DNA from: Shewanella aquimarina
GTDB lineage: Bacteria > Pseudomonadota > Gammaproteobacteria > Enterobacterales > Shewanellaceae
Reading direction: 5' to 3'
Assembly (NCBI RefSeq): GCF_023349185.1
Contig: NZ_JAKIKY010000006.1
Span: 62,001 to 126,000, forward strand
DNA length: 64,000 bases
Positions 1-9,432 of this stretch are shown in pieces; position 1 is the stretch's first letter; every line of letters starts with the position of its first letter. The notes under the pieces are model-generated. The model worked only from the letters and a program-made list of their open reading frames with translations, was not told the origin of the DNA and ran no database searches. A program made the translations under genes and the position numbers.

Positions 1-404
1 CCGACAAAGACCAGGGGCGCATCTTTGATCTCGACGCCCTTATTGTCGTGGCGACTGCCAAGCACGATATCCTGACGGTAGTGCATCGGCAGGTCACCCA
101 GGGTGATGTTTTGCGACTCGCTGGCGGTGTAGCTCACCATAGGTACGGGTTGCAGGAAGCTGCCATCGTTGGCGCCGACCAGCCCGGCGGCGGCAAAGGC
201 CTTGCTAAGGTAATCCAGCGTCAGCTTCTCACCTTGAGTCGTCGGGGCACGGCCCTCAAATTTATCCGAGGAGAGGGTCTGAATATCCAGCCTGAATCTG
301 GCTTCGTTAAATGCAGGAACTTGCTCCTCGCTACTGAGCTGGGGAGCATGCTGGCTACAGGCGCTGAGGAGCACCAGAGCACAGGTGGGTAGGGCAAAAC
401 GCAT
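1..404 (-). CDS. M28-family peptidase lipoprotein, N-terminal part (cut by window edge)
   Basis: The first 134 codons of a minus-strand gene are visible; the rest lies beyond base 1. The ATG at 402-404 follows an AGGAAG ribosome site. The protein begins with a lipoprotein signal peptide ending LLSAC, so Cys16 should be lipidated after cleavage. The mature part contains SSDKFEGRAP followed by a GEKLTLDYL stretch, the usual N-terminal layout of secreted M28 zinc aminopeptidases, whose family role is to release N-terminal amino acids from peptides in the periplasm. The metal ligands and catalytic acid fall outside the window, so activity cannot be judged. The family call rests on this N-terminal pattern only. 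The gene is monocistronic on what can be seen, with a 225-base gap to the next gene. Confidence 0.7.
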   Translation of the reverse strand, partial: MRFALPTCALVLLSACSQHAPQLSSEEQVPAFNEARFRLDIQTLSSDKFEGRAPTTQGEKLTLDYLSKAFAAAGLVGANDGSFLQPVPMVSYTASESQNITLGDLPMHYRQDIVLGSRHDNKGVEIKDAPLVFV

Positions 405-573
405 GGGACTTCCTATTTGTTTTTGTTATCTATTTATTGATTGCGCCCACATGATGAATAAGATGCCGCTCATTATCAAGGGAGGTGGGACGATTAAATG
501 TTACGCTTTATGTTTGCTGGAAGGCAGATAGCATCAGGGTTTGGAGGGATAAATCTTGTGTTGATTAGGGATA

Positions 574-600
574 AAAAACACGCGGCCTGGGCCGCGCGTC
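574..600 (-). terminator. Rho-independent terminator after nagD-like gene
   Basis: On the minus strand a GC-rich hairpin (CGCGGCC, CAG loop region, GCCGCG) is followed by TGTTTTTT, about 30 bases past the stop codon of the phosphatase gene. Bases 405-573 otherwise hold only the leader of the peptidase gene; I see nothing else in them. Confidence 0.8.
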
Positions 601-629
601 TTGGCTAGTGATTTCTCTGGCTAATCGGG

Positions 630-1376
630 CTAGATAACGTCGATATCACCGGCGCAGTCAAACACATGGTTGGGCCTGAATGGCTCCTTGTCGATATCTT
701 TTATCTGGCTGACGCCGCTGGTGACCAGAATGGTTTCCAGGCCCGCCTGAAACCCCGCTAGGATGTCGGTGCGCATGTTGTCGCCGATGATCACGGTATT
801 TTCCGAGTGGCCGCCGATATGGTTGAGTGCACTGCGAATGATCCAGGAGCTGGGCTTGCCCACGTAGAAGGGTTTGCGACCACAGATGCGCTCGATGGGG
901 GCACACAATGCACCACAGGCCGGACTGTGGGCCGGGCCGTGGGTGTCTGGGTTGGTGGCGATAAAGCGGGCACCGGCGGCGACGAACTGGGCAGCCTTGT
1001 GGATCATGTCCCAGTTGTAGGAGCGGGTCTCACCGACGATGACGAAATCAGGGTTGATGTCGGTTATGGTAAAGCCCGCTTTGTAGAGCTCGTGGGTGAG
1101 GGCGCCTTCGCCAATAACAAAGGCCTTGTCACCCGTCTGATGCTTGAGAAAATCAGCCGTTGCCATGGCCGAGGTATAGAAACACTCTTCTGGTACCTGG
1201 ATCCCGGCGGCGCCGAGGCGATTTTGGAGATCTTTACCCGTTTGAACCGGATAGTTGGTCAGAATGACCAGTGGGTTTCCCTGCTCGAGAATGCGATGGA
1301 TAAATTTATCGCTGCCAGGGATCAACTTATTGTCATGTAGCAGTACACCATCAATATCACAAATTACGTTTTTCAT
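630..1376 (-). CDS. nagD: HAD-IIA family phosphatase, NagD-like
   Basis: This 248-residue cytoplasmic protein belongs to the HAD-IIA phosphatases. The N-terminal VICDIDGVLLHDN carries the DxD nucleophile motif, ILTNYP is motif II, and IIGDNMRTDILAG is the C-terminal magnesium-binding motif. NagD of E. coli (250 residues) dephosphorylates UMP and other sugar or nucleotide phosphates; the substrate here is inferred from that family. An in-frame ATG four codons upstream (1388) also exists. I chose 1376 because E. coli NagD starts only two residues before the same VICDIDG motif. Neither start has a strong ribosome site. The gene stands alone with its own terminator, so genome context adds nothing about an amino-sugar role. 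Confidence 0.82.
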   Translation of the reverse strand: MKNVICDIDGVLLHDNKLIPGSDKFIHRILEQGNPLVILTNYPVQTGKDLQNRLGAAGIQVPEECFYTSAMATADFLKHQTGDKAFVIGEGALTHELYKAGFTITDINPDFVIVGETRSYNWDMIHKAAQFVAAGARFIATNPDTHGPAHSPACGALCAPIERICGRKPFYVGKPSSWIIRSALNHIGGHSENTVIIGDNMRTDILAGFQAGLETILVTSGVSQIKDIDKEPFRPNHVFDCAGDIDVI

Positions 1377-1598
1377 CTTAGGTCTCATCTTGCTAGCAGA
1401 AAGTCAACTGCCTTCATCTAAAACCAATTGTGTTTTAAAAACAATGGAATTTGGTGATTTATTTAGTCTGGCCAGCAATAAAGGGATGCTTTGGGCTTAG
1501 TGGTTAAATTGGGTGGGCGTTTCTGCTGTGGCTCAAGGTATGCAGCCAAAGAGGTAAGGCATAACAAACCGGCTGATCAAAGAATGCGCTTATGCCAA

Positions 1599-1627
1599 TA
1601 AAAAAGAGACCCTAGGGTCTCTTTTTT
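1599..1627 (-). terminator. Terminator after purN, symmetrical
   Basis: A perfect inverted repeat AAAAGAGACCC / GGGTCTCTTTT lies just past the purN stop. A-tract and T-tract flank it, so it could work in both directions, but only the minus-strand purMN operon runs into it. The stretch 1389-1598 holds no gene I can see. Confidence 0.85.
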
Positions 1628-1655
1628 GTCTGCTTTAAGCTAATGCGTTAAAGGG

Positions 1656-2300
1656 TTAGTCAGCGGCGTAGCCCATAGGGCCAAGCGGTTGCTCGTCAAG
1701 GTAGGCCTTGCCGTCAGACATGCGCAGGCGCTGCTGGCTGAACCACTTCACCACTAAGGGATAGATGGCATGTTCCTGCTCATGTACCCTTTGTGCCAGT
1801 GTGCTGGCATCGTCTTCGGGATAGACGGGCACCTTGGCCTGCAGGATCACAGGTCCTGCATCCAGCTCTGGGGTCACAAAGTGTACACTGGCGCCATGTT
1901 CGCTGTCACCGGCGTCGATCGCCCTCTGATGAGTATGTAGGCCCGTGTATTTCGGCAGCAACGAAGGATGAATGTTGATCATTCGTCTTTCGAACTGCTT
2001 GACGAAATCATCGCTCAGGATCCGCATGAAGCCTGCCAGCACGATAAGATCTGGCTGGTACTTGTCGATGGCCGCCTTGAGACGCAGATCATAGTCGCTG
2101 CGAGACTCGCCCTCGTGGGGGATCACGCAGCTGGTATCGATCTCACTCTGATGCGCGCGCATCAGGCCATAGGCATCGGGCTTATTGCTGATCACCCCAA
2201 CGACTTCGGCGTCCAGGTTATCGTCACAACCGTCGATGATGGCTTGCAGATTGCTGCCATTACCAGAGACCAGGACGAGAACGCGACAGCAGTTGGGCAT
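1656..2300 (-). CDS. purN: Phosphoribosylglycinamide formyltransferase
   Basis: PurN transfers a formyl group from 10-formyltetrahydrofolate to GAR to make FGAR, the third step of purine synthesis, in the cytoplasm. The 214-residue length matches the family (212 in E. coli). GNGSNLQAIID near the N-terminus is the phosphate-binding loop, MINIHPSLLP holds the catalytic Asn and His, and VTPELDAGPVI holds the catalytic Asp. Its ATG overlaps the purM stop codon in a TAATG, so the two genes are translationally coupled. All expected catalytic residues are present. Confidence 0.97.
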   Translation of the reverse strand: MPNCCRVLVLVSGNGSNLQAIIDGCDDNLDAEVVGVISNKPDAYGLMRAHQSEIDTSCVIPHEGESRSDYDLRLKAAIDKYQPDLIVLAGFMRILSDDFVKQFERRMINIHPSLLPKYTGLHTHQRAIDAGDSEHGASVHFVTPELDAGPVILQAKVPVYPEDDASTLAQRVHEQEHAIYPLVVKWFSQQRLRMSDGKAYLDEQPLGPMGYAAD

Positions 2301-3337
2301 TAGCAGATCTCCACTTGCTCTTCGTCGCCATTGCGGCTGGCAATGTCACCGATGAGCCAAGCGTTTTCGCCTTCGGCCTTAAGTAGGGTTAGCGCCGCAT
2401 CCACTTGATCCTGTGGCAGGGCGATGATCATGCCGACACCACAGTTGAAGGTACGGTACATTTCAAACTCGGCGATATTACCGTTTTCCATCAGCCAGTT
2501 GAAAACGGTAGGCCATTGCCATGAGTCGCCCTTTACCACGGCTTTAGCATCATCGGGTAGCACGCGTGGGATGTTTTCCCAGAAGCCGCCGCCAGTGATA
2601 TGGGCCATAGCATGGATGTCATGCTTCTCAAGCAGCTTAAGCAGCGGCTTAACATAAATCTTGGTCGGTTCCAGTAGGTGGTCGATCAGCGGCTTGCCTT
2701 CAAGGTCTTGCTGAGGATCGGCCTTGCTCACTTCCAGTACCTTACGGATCAGTGAGTAACCGTTTGAGTGTGGGCCGCTTGAGCCCAAGGCGATCAGCGC
2801 GTCACCGGCAACCACTTTAGAACCGTCGAGTACATCTTCTTTCTCGACAACGCCGACGCAGAAGCCAGCTAAGTCGTAGTCTTCGCCTTCGTACATGCCA
2901 GGCATCTCGGCGGTTTCACCACCGATAAGGGCGCAACCTGATTGAGCACAACCTTCGGCAATGCCGTTAACCACAGAGGTCGCGGTCGCAACATCTAGCT
3001 TGCCAGTGGCGTAATAGTCGAGGAAAAACAGGGGCTCTGCACCGGCAACAATCAGATCGTTGACACACATGGCAACCAGGTCGATACCTACGCTGTCATG
3101 TTTCTGATAATCGATAGCCAGTCTAAGCTTGGTACCAACACCATCGGTGCCAGACACAAGAACTGGATGTTTGTACTTAGTTGGCAGCTCGCAAAGTGCG
3201 CCAAAACCACCTAGGTTGCCCATGACTTCGGGGCGGTGGGTACGTTTAACGGCAGATTTGATATTGTCTACAAGGGCATTGCCTGCGTCGATATCAACAC
3301 CTGCATCTTTATAGCTTAGCTGGGTAGGAGTGCTCAC
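2300..3337 (-). CDS. purM: Phosphoribosylformylglycinamidine cyclo-ligase (AIR synthetase)
   Basis: PurM closes the imidazole ring of FGAM to form AIR using ATP, the fifth step of purine synthesis. The frame is open for 32 more codons upstream, but the GTG at 3335-3337 has an AGAGGA ribosome site and gives 345 residues, the E. coli length, beginning [18 protein letters not shown]. The glycine-rich [10 protein letters not shown] and the [16 protein letters not shown] segment ([12 protein letters not shown] here) are ATP and substrate-binding signatures. It heads a purMN operon and is divergent from upp, the same arrangement as in E. coli. I looked for a PurR operator in the divergent region and did not find a convincing one. 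Confidence 0.96.
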   Translation of the reverse strand: MSTPTQLSYKDAGVDIDAGNALVDNIKSAVKRTHRPEVMGNLGGFGALCELPTKYKHPVLVSGTDGVGTKLRLAIDYQKHDSVGIDLVAMCVNDLIVAGAEPLFFLDYYATGKLDVATATSVVNGIAEGCAQSGCALIGGETAEMPGMYEGEDYDLAGFCVGVVEKEDVLDGSKVVAGDALIALGSSGPHSNGYSLIRKVLEVSKADPQQDLEGKPLIDHLLEPTKIYVKPLLKLLEKHDIHAMAHITGGGFWENIPRVLPDDAKAVVKGDSWQWPTVFNWLMENGNIAEFEMYRTFNCGVGMIIALPQDQVDAALTLLKAEGENAWLIGDIASRNGDEEQVEIC

Positions 3338-3548
3338 GGAGGATCCTCTCGGGTACATCGTTATTGGATTTTTATGCGGCGCTATTCTATCAGCTTGTGT
3401 AGGCACTCGAAAGGGATGATTTTGAATATTCAAACGGACTTAGGTCACGATTTACCGTGTTTGTAAAACTTTATGTTTTCGATTGTGAACAAATCTACTA
3501 GAATCGGTACAATTTGCTGGAAAAACTGGAATAGATCAGGAGAAAACG

Positions 3549-4175
3549 ATGAAAGTGGTCGAAGTTAAGCATCCTCTAGTACGTCATAAGATTGGCTTGA
3601 TGCGTGAAGGAGATATCAGTACTAAGCGTTTCCGTGAGTTAGCGGCTGAAGTGGGTAGCCTGTTGACCTATGAAGCGACCGCTGACTTTGAAACCGAGAA
3701 GGTCACTATCGAAGGATGGAACGGTCCAGTTGAAGTTGAGCAGATCAAGGGTAAGAAGGTAACTGTAGTGCCTATCCTGCGTGCTGGTCTTGGCATGATG
3801 GATGGTGTGCTTGAGCACGTACCGAGTGCACGTATCTCAGTTGTGGGTATCTACCGCGACGAGGAGACGCTGGAGCCTGTGCCATATTTTGAGAAGCTTG
3901 CTAGCAATATGCATGAGCGTATCGCATTGGTGGTCGACCCTATGTTGGCAACCGGCGGCTCTATGATCTCAACTATCGATCTGCTTAAAGAGCGTGGCTG
4001 CACCTCAATCAAGGCGTTGGTATTAGTAGCGGCGCCTGAAGGCATCGCGGCGCTTGAGAAGGCCCATCCTGATATCGAGCTTTACACCGCCTCTATCGAT
4101 AAGTGCCTTAACGAGAACGGTTACATCCTGCCTGGTCTGGGTGATGCTGGCGATAAGATCTTTGGTACTAAGTAA
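3549..4175 (+). CDS. upp: Uracil phosphoribosyltransferase
   Basis: Upp salvages uracil by joining it to PRPP to give UMP. The 208-residue length equals the E. coli enzyme. The PRPP-binding motif [12 protein letters not shown] and the C-terminal uracil-binding [13 protein letters not shown] are intact. The start is an ATG preceded by an AGGAG site. The gene is divergent from purMN and closed by a strong terminator, so it appears monocistronic; uraA, its partner in E. coli, is not next to it here. Confidence 0.97.
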
Positions 4176-4231
4176 TACGTTAAGTTAGACCTAGTATCTA
4201 GTAGCAAGCCATATTAAATATGGTGAGCCGT

Positions 4232-4258
4232 AAAAAAGGAGCCTAAGGCTCCTTTTTT
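4232..4258 (+). terminator. Rho-independent terminator after upp
   Basis: AAAAAAGGAGCC, a TAA loop and GGCTCCTTTTTT form a symmetrical hairpin with T-tract. It lies between upp and the convergent antiporter gene and could stop transcription from both sides. Confidence 0.88.
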
Positions 4259-4305
4259 GTTGGCTGACTTTTGTGTCTGGACTCGATTAAAGTGCGATGT
4301 CCTTG

Positions 4306-5625
4306 TTAGAGCACCATTGCCGCAATCCAACCCGAGATCAATAGCGGGATGTTGTAGTGGATAAAGGTTGGGATCACGCTGTCACGAATATGATCATGCT
4401 GACCGTCGGCGTTAAGACCGGCCGTTGGGCCCAGGGTCGAATCCGATGCCGGTGAGCCCGCATCCCCCAGCGCCGCCGCCGTGCCGACCAGGGCGATAGT
4501 CGCCGGTACCGAGAAGCCGAAGCTGATGGCCAGCGGCACATAGATAGTGGCGATAATCGGGATGGTCGAAAACGAAGAGCCGATTCCCATAGTGATGAGC
4601 AGACCGACCACCAACATCAAGAAGGCCGCCAATGCGCGATTGTCACCGATGAGGTGGCTGAGGGAATCAACCAGAGTGCCCACATCGCCTGTGGCCTTGA
4701 CCACGGCAGCGAAACCGGCGGCGGAGATCATGATGAAGCCGATGTTGGCCATCATACGTACCCCTTGGTTGAAGATATCCTGATCGGCCACATGCTTAAG
4801 GGCGCCGGAGAAGCTGAAGATGATAAAGCCGATGAGGGCGCCGAAGATCATCGAGCCGGTATAGAGCTGTACCACCAGGGTCGATGCTATCGCTATTAAG
4901 GCGATGACAATATTGCGGCGATTGAGGGTTTCTTCCGGCTCCGCGGCCAAGATCAACTCCTCTTTATATTCTCTTGGCTTGCGATAGCTGACAAACACGG
5001 CGATAAATAGTCCCGCGACCATACCCAGGGCAGGGATCAACATGGCCGGTGGGATCTGCTCGCGCACCGCATCTAAGTTATTGCTGGTGAGATTAGAAAG
5101 CAAGATGTCGTTGAGGAAGATGCCGCCAAAACCCACTGGCAGGATCATATAGGTGGTCACTAGGCCGAAGGTGAGTACACAGGCCACCAGACGTCTGTCT
5201 AGCTTGAGCTTAGACATCACATGCAAGAGCGGTGGGATCAGGATTGGAATGAATGCAATATGAATCGGCAGAATGTTTTGCGACGACACCGCCATGGCCA
5301 GGATAGCCAGCAAGAGCAGCCAGCGGACCTTGTTAATGTTGCCAGGGTTTTCCTCTCGACCTAACTGTGCAATCACCTTGCGAGAGATGAGCGTGGTAAG
5401 GCCCGAGTGCGACAGGGCCACGGCAAAGGCGCCCAGCAGGGCATAACTCAGGGCGATCTGCGCGCCGCCGCCAAGGCCGGTATTAAAGGCATCGACCGTT
5501 TGGTCTAGGTTCATGCCGCCGACGAGTCCGGCGACCAATGCACTCACAGTGAGTGCGATAACGACGTTCACGCGTGCTAGGCTAAGGCCCAACATCAAGC
5601 AAACGGCAATAACAACTGCATTCAT
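4306..5625 (-). CDS. Na+/H+ antiporter family membrane protein (YuiF/NhaC-like)
   Basis: This 439-residue protein is almost wholly hydrophobic, with about eleven or twelve predicted inner-membrane segments. It starts directly with a membrane span ([19 protein letters not shown]), as is typical for the Na_H_antiport_2/Na_H_antiporter Pfam pair. The C-terminal part contains [19 protein letters not shown], a polar re-entrant type motif found in this family. Family members are annotated as sodium/proton antiporters, but a relative in Bacillus is linked to histidine transport, so the transported substrate is open. No ribosome site of good quality precedes the ATG. The gene is not part of an operon here. 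Confidence 0.8.
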   Translation of the reverse strand: MNAVVIAVCLMLGLSLARVNVVIALTVSALVAGLVGGMNLDQTVDAFNTGLGGGAQIALSYALLGAFAVALSHSGLTTLISRKVIAQLGREENPGNINKVRWLLLLAILAMAVSSQNILPIHIAFIPILIPPLLHVMSKLKLDRRLVACVLTFGLVTTYMILPVGFGGIFLNDILLSNLTSNNLDAVREQIPPAMLIPALGMVAGLFIAVFVSYRKPREYKEELILAAEPEETLNRRNIVIALIAIASTLVVQLYTGSMIFGALIGFIIFSFSGALKHVADQDIFNQGVRMMANIGFIMISAAGFAAVVKATGDVGTLVDSLSHLIGDNRALAAFLMLVVGLLITMGIGSSFSTIPIIATIYVPLAISFGFSVPATIALVGTAAALGDAGSPASDSTLGPTAGLNADGQHDHIRDSVIPTFIHYNIPLLISGWIAAMVL

Positions 5626-5858
5626 ATTGATTCAATCTGATTTTTTAATCTTTAATGGGAAGCTATTTTTGCCAGCAATAGCCCGTGTTGTCCAGCGTCT
5701 AGGCGTTTTATCTGAAAAATAGACAAGAGATGTAACCGAACTGTATTCAAGTTTACTGCGTAAGTGTAAATAAGCCTAACCGAGTGGACGGAAGAAGGTG
5801 ATAACTTGGGCAACTCGATGAATATTTATTAAAAAAAGTGACAATGATCCCAAATTAC

Positions 5859-5886
5859 TTGTGTCCCGCTGGTGACTGCCTATAAT
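5859..5886 (+). promoter_or_regulatory. Sigma-70-type promoter of the peroxiredoxin gene
   Basis: TTGTGT and TATAAT are separated by 16 bases, and the -10 box lies 52 bases before the peroxiredoxin ATG. The surrounding 313-base gap (5626-5938) has no other feature I can support; an OxyR site was not recognisable by eye. Confidence 0.7.
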
Positions 5887-5938
5887 GCTTCTGAGTTCAT
5901 AATTAAAAGCTTTTTCAATCCATAGATGGAGATAAAAA

Positions 5939-6544
5939 ATGAGCGTATTAGTAGGCCGTCCGGCTCCTGATTTTACAGCTGCAGCAGTTCTTGGTAATGG
6001 CGAAATCGTTGATAGCTTTACCCTGAGCGAAGCGATTAAAGGAAAGCCAGCTGTAGTATTCTTCTACCCACTTGACTTCACTTTCGTATGCCCATCTGAG
6101 TTGATTGCCTTCGATCACCGCATGGAAGAGTTCAAGAAGCGTGGCGTTGAAGTTATCGGTGTTTCTATCGATTCTCAGTTCACTCACAACGCATGGCGTA
6201 ACACTCCAGTAGACAAGGGCGGTATCGGCCAGGTTCAGTACACCCTAGTTGCTGACGTGAAGCACGATATCTGTAAAGCTTACGATGTTGAGCATCCAGA
6301 AGCCGGCGTGGCTTTCCGTGGTTCTTTCCTGATCGACAAAGAAGGTCAGGTTCGTCACCAAGTCGTTAACGATCTGCCACTAGGTCGTAACGTTGACGAG
6401 ATGATTCGTATGATCGATGCACTTCAATTCCACGAAGAGCACGGTGACGTTTGCCCAGCAGGCTGGGAAAAAGGTGACAAGGGTATGGACGCGAGCCCAG
6501 CAGGCGTTGCTTCTTACCTGACTGATAACGCTGATTCACTATAA
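5939..6544 (+). CDS. Typical 2-Cys peroxiredoxin (AhpC/TSA family, Prx1 type)
   Basis: This 201-residue cytoplasmic peroxidase reduces hydrogen peroxide and organic peroxides. The peroxidatic cysteine is Cys51 in DFTFVCPSEL. The resolving cysteine is Cys172 in DVCPAGW, which together place it with the typical 2-Cys Prx1/AhpC group. The C-terminal tail after Cys172 is long enough to carry the element linked to overoxidation sensitivity, though that is only inferred. It is preceded by a clear promoter and ribosome site and followed by a strong terminator, so it is monocistronic. No AhpF reductase gene is adjacent, so the electron donor may be thioredoxin. Confidence 0.93.
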   Translation: MSVLVGRPAPDFTAAAVLGNGEIVDSFTLSEAIKGKPAVVFFYPLDFTFVCPSELIAFDHRMEEFKKRGVEVIGVSIDSQFTHNAWRNTPVDKGGIGQVQYTLVADVKHDICKAYDVEHPEAGVAFRGSFLIDKEGQVRHQVVNDLPLGRNVDEMIRMIDALQFHEEHGDVCPAGWEKGDKGMDASPAGVASYLTDNADSL

Positions 6545-6562
6545 GCGATTCATGTTAAAGTC

Positions 6563-6591
6563 AAAAAAGCTGCCCTAGGGCAGCTTTTTTT
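6563..6591 (+). terminator. Rho-independent terminator after the peroxiredoxin gene
   Basis: AAAAGCTGCCC / GGGCAGCTTTT hairpin with long A and T tracts, starting 19 bases after the stop codon. Confidence 0.88.
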
Positions 6592-6666
6592 ATGGCTAGA
6601 TTTTATGACAAGATTTTATGATTAGTCTTTATATCAGCCTAGCTGAGGCTCACTGGTTAGAGGGGA

Positions 6667-7212
6667 TTAGCTCGTGAGCACCAGCTCACGGTAGGAGGCG
6701 GTCTCTCTGTCATCCTCGCTGAGACCGAGCTGCTCGGCCAGGGAGATGAGTCCTCGTTCAAAATCTGCCAGTTGAGCCTCATCGTCTGTCATGATCGCCA
6801 GCTCGGCAAAGTCGCCCAGGCCGTTGAGCGTATCGACCGTCACATGGTAATGGTCGATAAAATAGATGCTGCGGGTCTTGGTAAGACGCAGCACGACGCC
6901 ATAGCCCAGGTTTTCCAGCATGGCGGCGGCGCTGTCGATATTGTCGATACGCGTGGCCTGACACTGCTTGTCACCAGGTCCTTTGACTATCCAGAGTTTG
7001 ATCCCTGAGGGGCGCATCTCCCTGAGAATCAAATATTTCTCCTCTTTGGCCAGGCATCCTTTTTCAGTATCGTAATATCGGTCGAACTCGACATTGTCCT
7101 CGAGCATTATCTGGTGAGGGAGGCGTCGAAGCTGGTTTAAAAAAGCCTCTCTATCTTGTAGTCGATATTTGAGTTCGACTTCATACTTGCCTTCAAAATG
7201 GGCTTGGCTCAT
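6667..7212 (-). CDS. cyaB: CYTH domain protein, class IV adenylate cyclase type
   Basis: The 181-residue protein has the CYTH signature ExExK near the N-terminus (Glu11, Glu13, Lys15 in YEVELKYRL) and the later basic and acidic residues that line the triphosphate tunnel (YLILREMR, KLWIVKGPG). CYTH enzymes act on triphosphate substrates with divalent metal. The short single-domain form and its length match the class IV cyclases described from Aeromonas and Yersinia, which make cAMP, but thiamine triphosphatases and inorganic triphosphatases share the fold. Whether it makes cAMP in this organism is inference. It is a lone gene between the peroxiredoxin and a divergent solute-binding protein. 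Confidence 0.8.
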   Translation of the reverse strand: MSQAHFEGKYEVELKYRLQDREAFLNQLRRLPHQIMLEDNVEFDRYYDTEKGCLAKEEKYLILREMRPSGIKLWIVKGPGDKQCQATRIDNIDSAAAMLENLGYGVVLRLTKTRSIYFIDHYHVTVDTLNGLGDFAELAIMTDDEAQLADFERGLISLAEQLGLSEDDRETASYRELVLTS

Positions 7213-7409
7213 CGTTCTACCGTCTGTGTAGCTTGCTGTGGTTGTTAGCCGGACTATAGCACTTTTGGGCGGGGCGGAGTGTGAGGTTATTAGTCTTTGT
7301 TGGTGCCATTTTATGTTAATAAATTGATCATTTTGTTCGCCCTTGATATACCTAGAGAAACCCTTCTTATTTATCGGCTTAGCCGCGAATGTGAGATGTA
7401 AGGTACTCG

Positions 7410-8156
7410 ATGCGACTTTCTATAGCGTTTCTCTGTTGTTTGTTTTTCGTGGTGGCTGTTCGCGCCGAAACCGTGCTTTCTTATGATGTGAATGGCTCCA
7501 GTAGTTGGTATCCCTACTTTATCGATGCTAACGCCAAGGACCCAGGGATCTTGGCCGAGTTGGTGCCAGATATCTTTGCACTGACCCCGATTCGATTGGA
7601 GGCGAAACATTATCCACCGAAGCGAACTAATCAGGCGTTGGCTAGCGGGGCACTGGATTTCGATGTTGTGAGTCCTAGCTGGTTTGAGGGGGGCGACCTG
7701 GGTGAAAATTTTGTGCAGTCACAACCCATTTTCGCGATTAAGGAGCATGTAGTGGTCTTGGCGACGGCACAGGACGACTGGATGGATATTAGTAAGATCC
7801 GCGGGCAGGAAATAGGTACTGTGCGCGGTTATCTCTATCACGACGACAGCCAGTTCACCCGTGTCGATTTTAAGTCGGAGCGTGAGCTTATCATCGCCTT
7901 GCAGAAGGGGCGCATCCAGGCCGCCATTGCAGGGGATCTTACCGCGCTTTACTGGGCCAAGGAGCTGGAGGTGCCTATCGCGCTGGCGGCGGTGCATTCG
8001 GATGGCGTGCTGGTGATCCGCCTGCGAAGAGAACACCAAACCTTGCTCGAGCAGATCAATGACGCGATAAGTCAGCTCGGAGACCAGGGAACAATCGATG
8101 CCTTACTGGCCAAATATACTTCGGGTCCATCGGTTGACTCAAGATTGAACAATTAG
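7410..8156 (+). CDS. Periplasmic solute-binding protein, SBP family 3-like
   Basis: A 248-residue protein with a clear Sec signal peptide (cleavage likely after VAVRA near residue 19). The mature part resembles the amino-acid-type (SBP_bac_3) periplasmic binding proteins common in Shewanella and Vibrio: an early WYPYF aromatic segment, a central DFDVVSPSW, and a GTIDALLAKY C-terminal helix typical of the fold. No permease or ATPase gene is adjacent, so it may be an orphan binding protein or serve a sensor rather than a transporter. The ligand cannot be read from sequence. Confidence 0.75.
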   Translation: MRLSIAFLCCLFFVVAVRAETVLSYDVNGSSSWYPYFIDANAKDPGILAELVPDIFALTPIRLEAKHYPPKRTNQALASGALDFDVVSPSWFEGGDLGENFVQSQPIFAIKEHVVVLATAQDDWMDISKIRGQEIGTVRGYLYHDDSQFTRVDFKSERELIIALQKGRIQAAIAGDLTALYWAKELEVPIALAAVHSDGVLVIRLRREHQTLLEQINDAISQLGDQGTIDALLAKYTSGPSVDSRLNN

Positions 8157-8267
8157 GCGTATCTTCCTCTAACCGATTGTTTTTCAATCAAACGGTACAT
8201 AATCTCTTGACGTGCGCTTCGAGATAGCCGCTAATTGTCGCCAATGGAAATAAGCAAGGATAGATGT

Positions 8268-9284
8268 ATGAATCCAATGGAGTTTGCGATTCCGGCCGAG
8301 GACAAGCAGGCCTTTAGTCAATATTACGCGAAGAAGATAGCCCCTAAGTGCCGACGTTATGAGTCGGTTCGCCAGGCGGCTGCCGCTAAGTATCTGTCGC
8401 GTAGAAAAGTCAGTGCTCCCGTCACTTATATCGGTCTACTCGCCTTTCTGGCCTTTTTTGCCCTAACTTTCTACGGCGCAGCGATTCTCGATTTTGAAGA
8501 TGGCGTGTTCTTTATCGGCTTTGCCGGTGCGTTTGGCTCAGGCGCCTTGGTGGCGACGGTAAACATCTGGGCGGGAAACGAGATAGGCCAACTACGCGCT
8601 GAGATTATCGAGGAGGTCTATCCGCTGCTGCTGGGATATTTCGGTAAGCGGTTTGCGTTAAATCCTCCTGACTTACCCGGCCTGGATACCTATATGGACT
8701 ATGGTCTCTTTCCTAAGTTCGACAAGGGATATTTTGAAGACTCGGTACGAGGCCAGTACCTCAATGTGCCTTTCTTGCTGCGGGAGCTGACGCTATTCGA
8801 GCACAAGGGGACTAAAGACAATCGCCCTCAATACAAGACGCTGTTTGATGGTTTGGTCATAGAGTTTGCGCTGCCAAAGCGGTTTTCTGCCAATATCCAG
8901 GTTCGTCAAGATAGAGGTCTCATGGGTAACGGTTTTATGCTGTTTAAACAGCAGCTGTCACGGGTAAAGCTGGAAGATCCTACCTTTGAGCGTCAGTTTG
9001 AGGTGTATAGCGACGATCAGGTCGAGGCGAGATACATGCTAACCACGGCGACCATGGAGCGTTTTCTCTCCCTGTCACGCTTTTACGGTGGAGAGCTCGA
9101 AGCCAGCTTTAAAGCGGGAAGACTGCTGATTATGATCGCCTGTAAACATAACTATTTCGAGCCGCAGTTGGATCTGCTAAAGCCGCTGGATTTTAGCGAT
9201 GATATAGAGCAGGTGTTTAAGGAGATCCATGAGGTATTTGATTTGATCAAGGCCCTGAATCTCGACAGTCGTACCGGGCTTTAA
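8268..9284 (+). CDS. DUF3137 domain protein, membrane-associated
   Basis: This 338-residue protein matches the DUF3137 pattern: an N-terminal cytoplasmic helix, two transmembrane segments (about residues 51-73 and 81-100), then a soluble domain of about 230 residues. Its function is unknown. I placed the start at the ATG at 8268, which has AAGGA seven bases upstream; an in-frame TTG at 8235 extends the frame but lacks such a site. The soluble part contains FDGLVIEFALPKRF and a late HEVFDLIKALNL helix. The gene stands alone between the solute-binding protein and rnt. Confidence 0.75.
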   Translation: MNPMEFAIPAEDKQAFSQYYAKKIAPKCRRYESVRQAAAAKYLSRRKVSAPVTYIGLLAFLAFFALTFYGAAILDFEDGVFFIGFAGAFGSGALVATVNIWAGNEIGQLRAEIIEEVYPLLLGYFGKRFALNPPDLPGLDTYMDYGLFPKFDKGYFEDSVRGQYLNVPFLLRELTLFEHKGTKDNRPQYKTLFDGLVIEFALPKRFSANIQVRQDRGLMGNGFMLFKQQLSRVKLEDPTFERQFEVYSDDQVEARYMLTTATMERFLSLSRFYGGELEASFKAGRLLIMIACKHNYFEPQLDLLKPLDFSDDIEQVFKEIHEVFDLIKALNLDSRTGL

Positions 9285-9432
9285 AATCGTCTATTTGGCC
9301 GTTCACCTTATCTCTGTTGAGCGGCCAGTATCTGTATAGACACTAGCAGGTGTTTAGCCTAGGCTGTCTAACACCTTTGGGTCTTACCTCAGATGTTATA
9401 GCTTGGCTGTCATAGTTTGGCTGTCACATAGC

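Noticed and set aside
3338..3548. PurR operator in the purM-upp divergent region
   Set aside because: I looked for ACGCAAACGT-type palindromes and found no convincing match.
4185..4206. TTAGACCTAGTATCTAG near upp as a third CrbR-like site
   Set aside because: Its right half does not match GTCTAA at the required spacing, and it lies in the upp 3' region.
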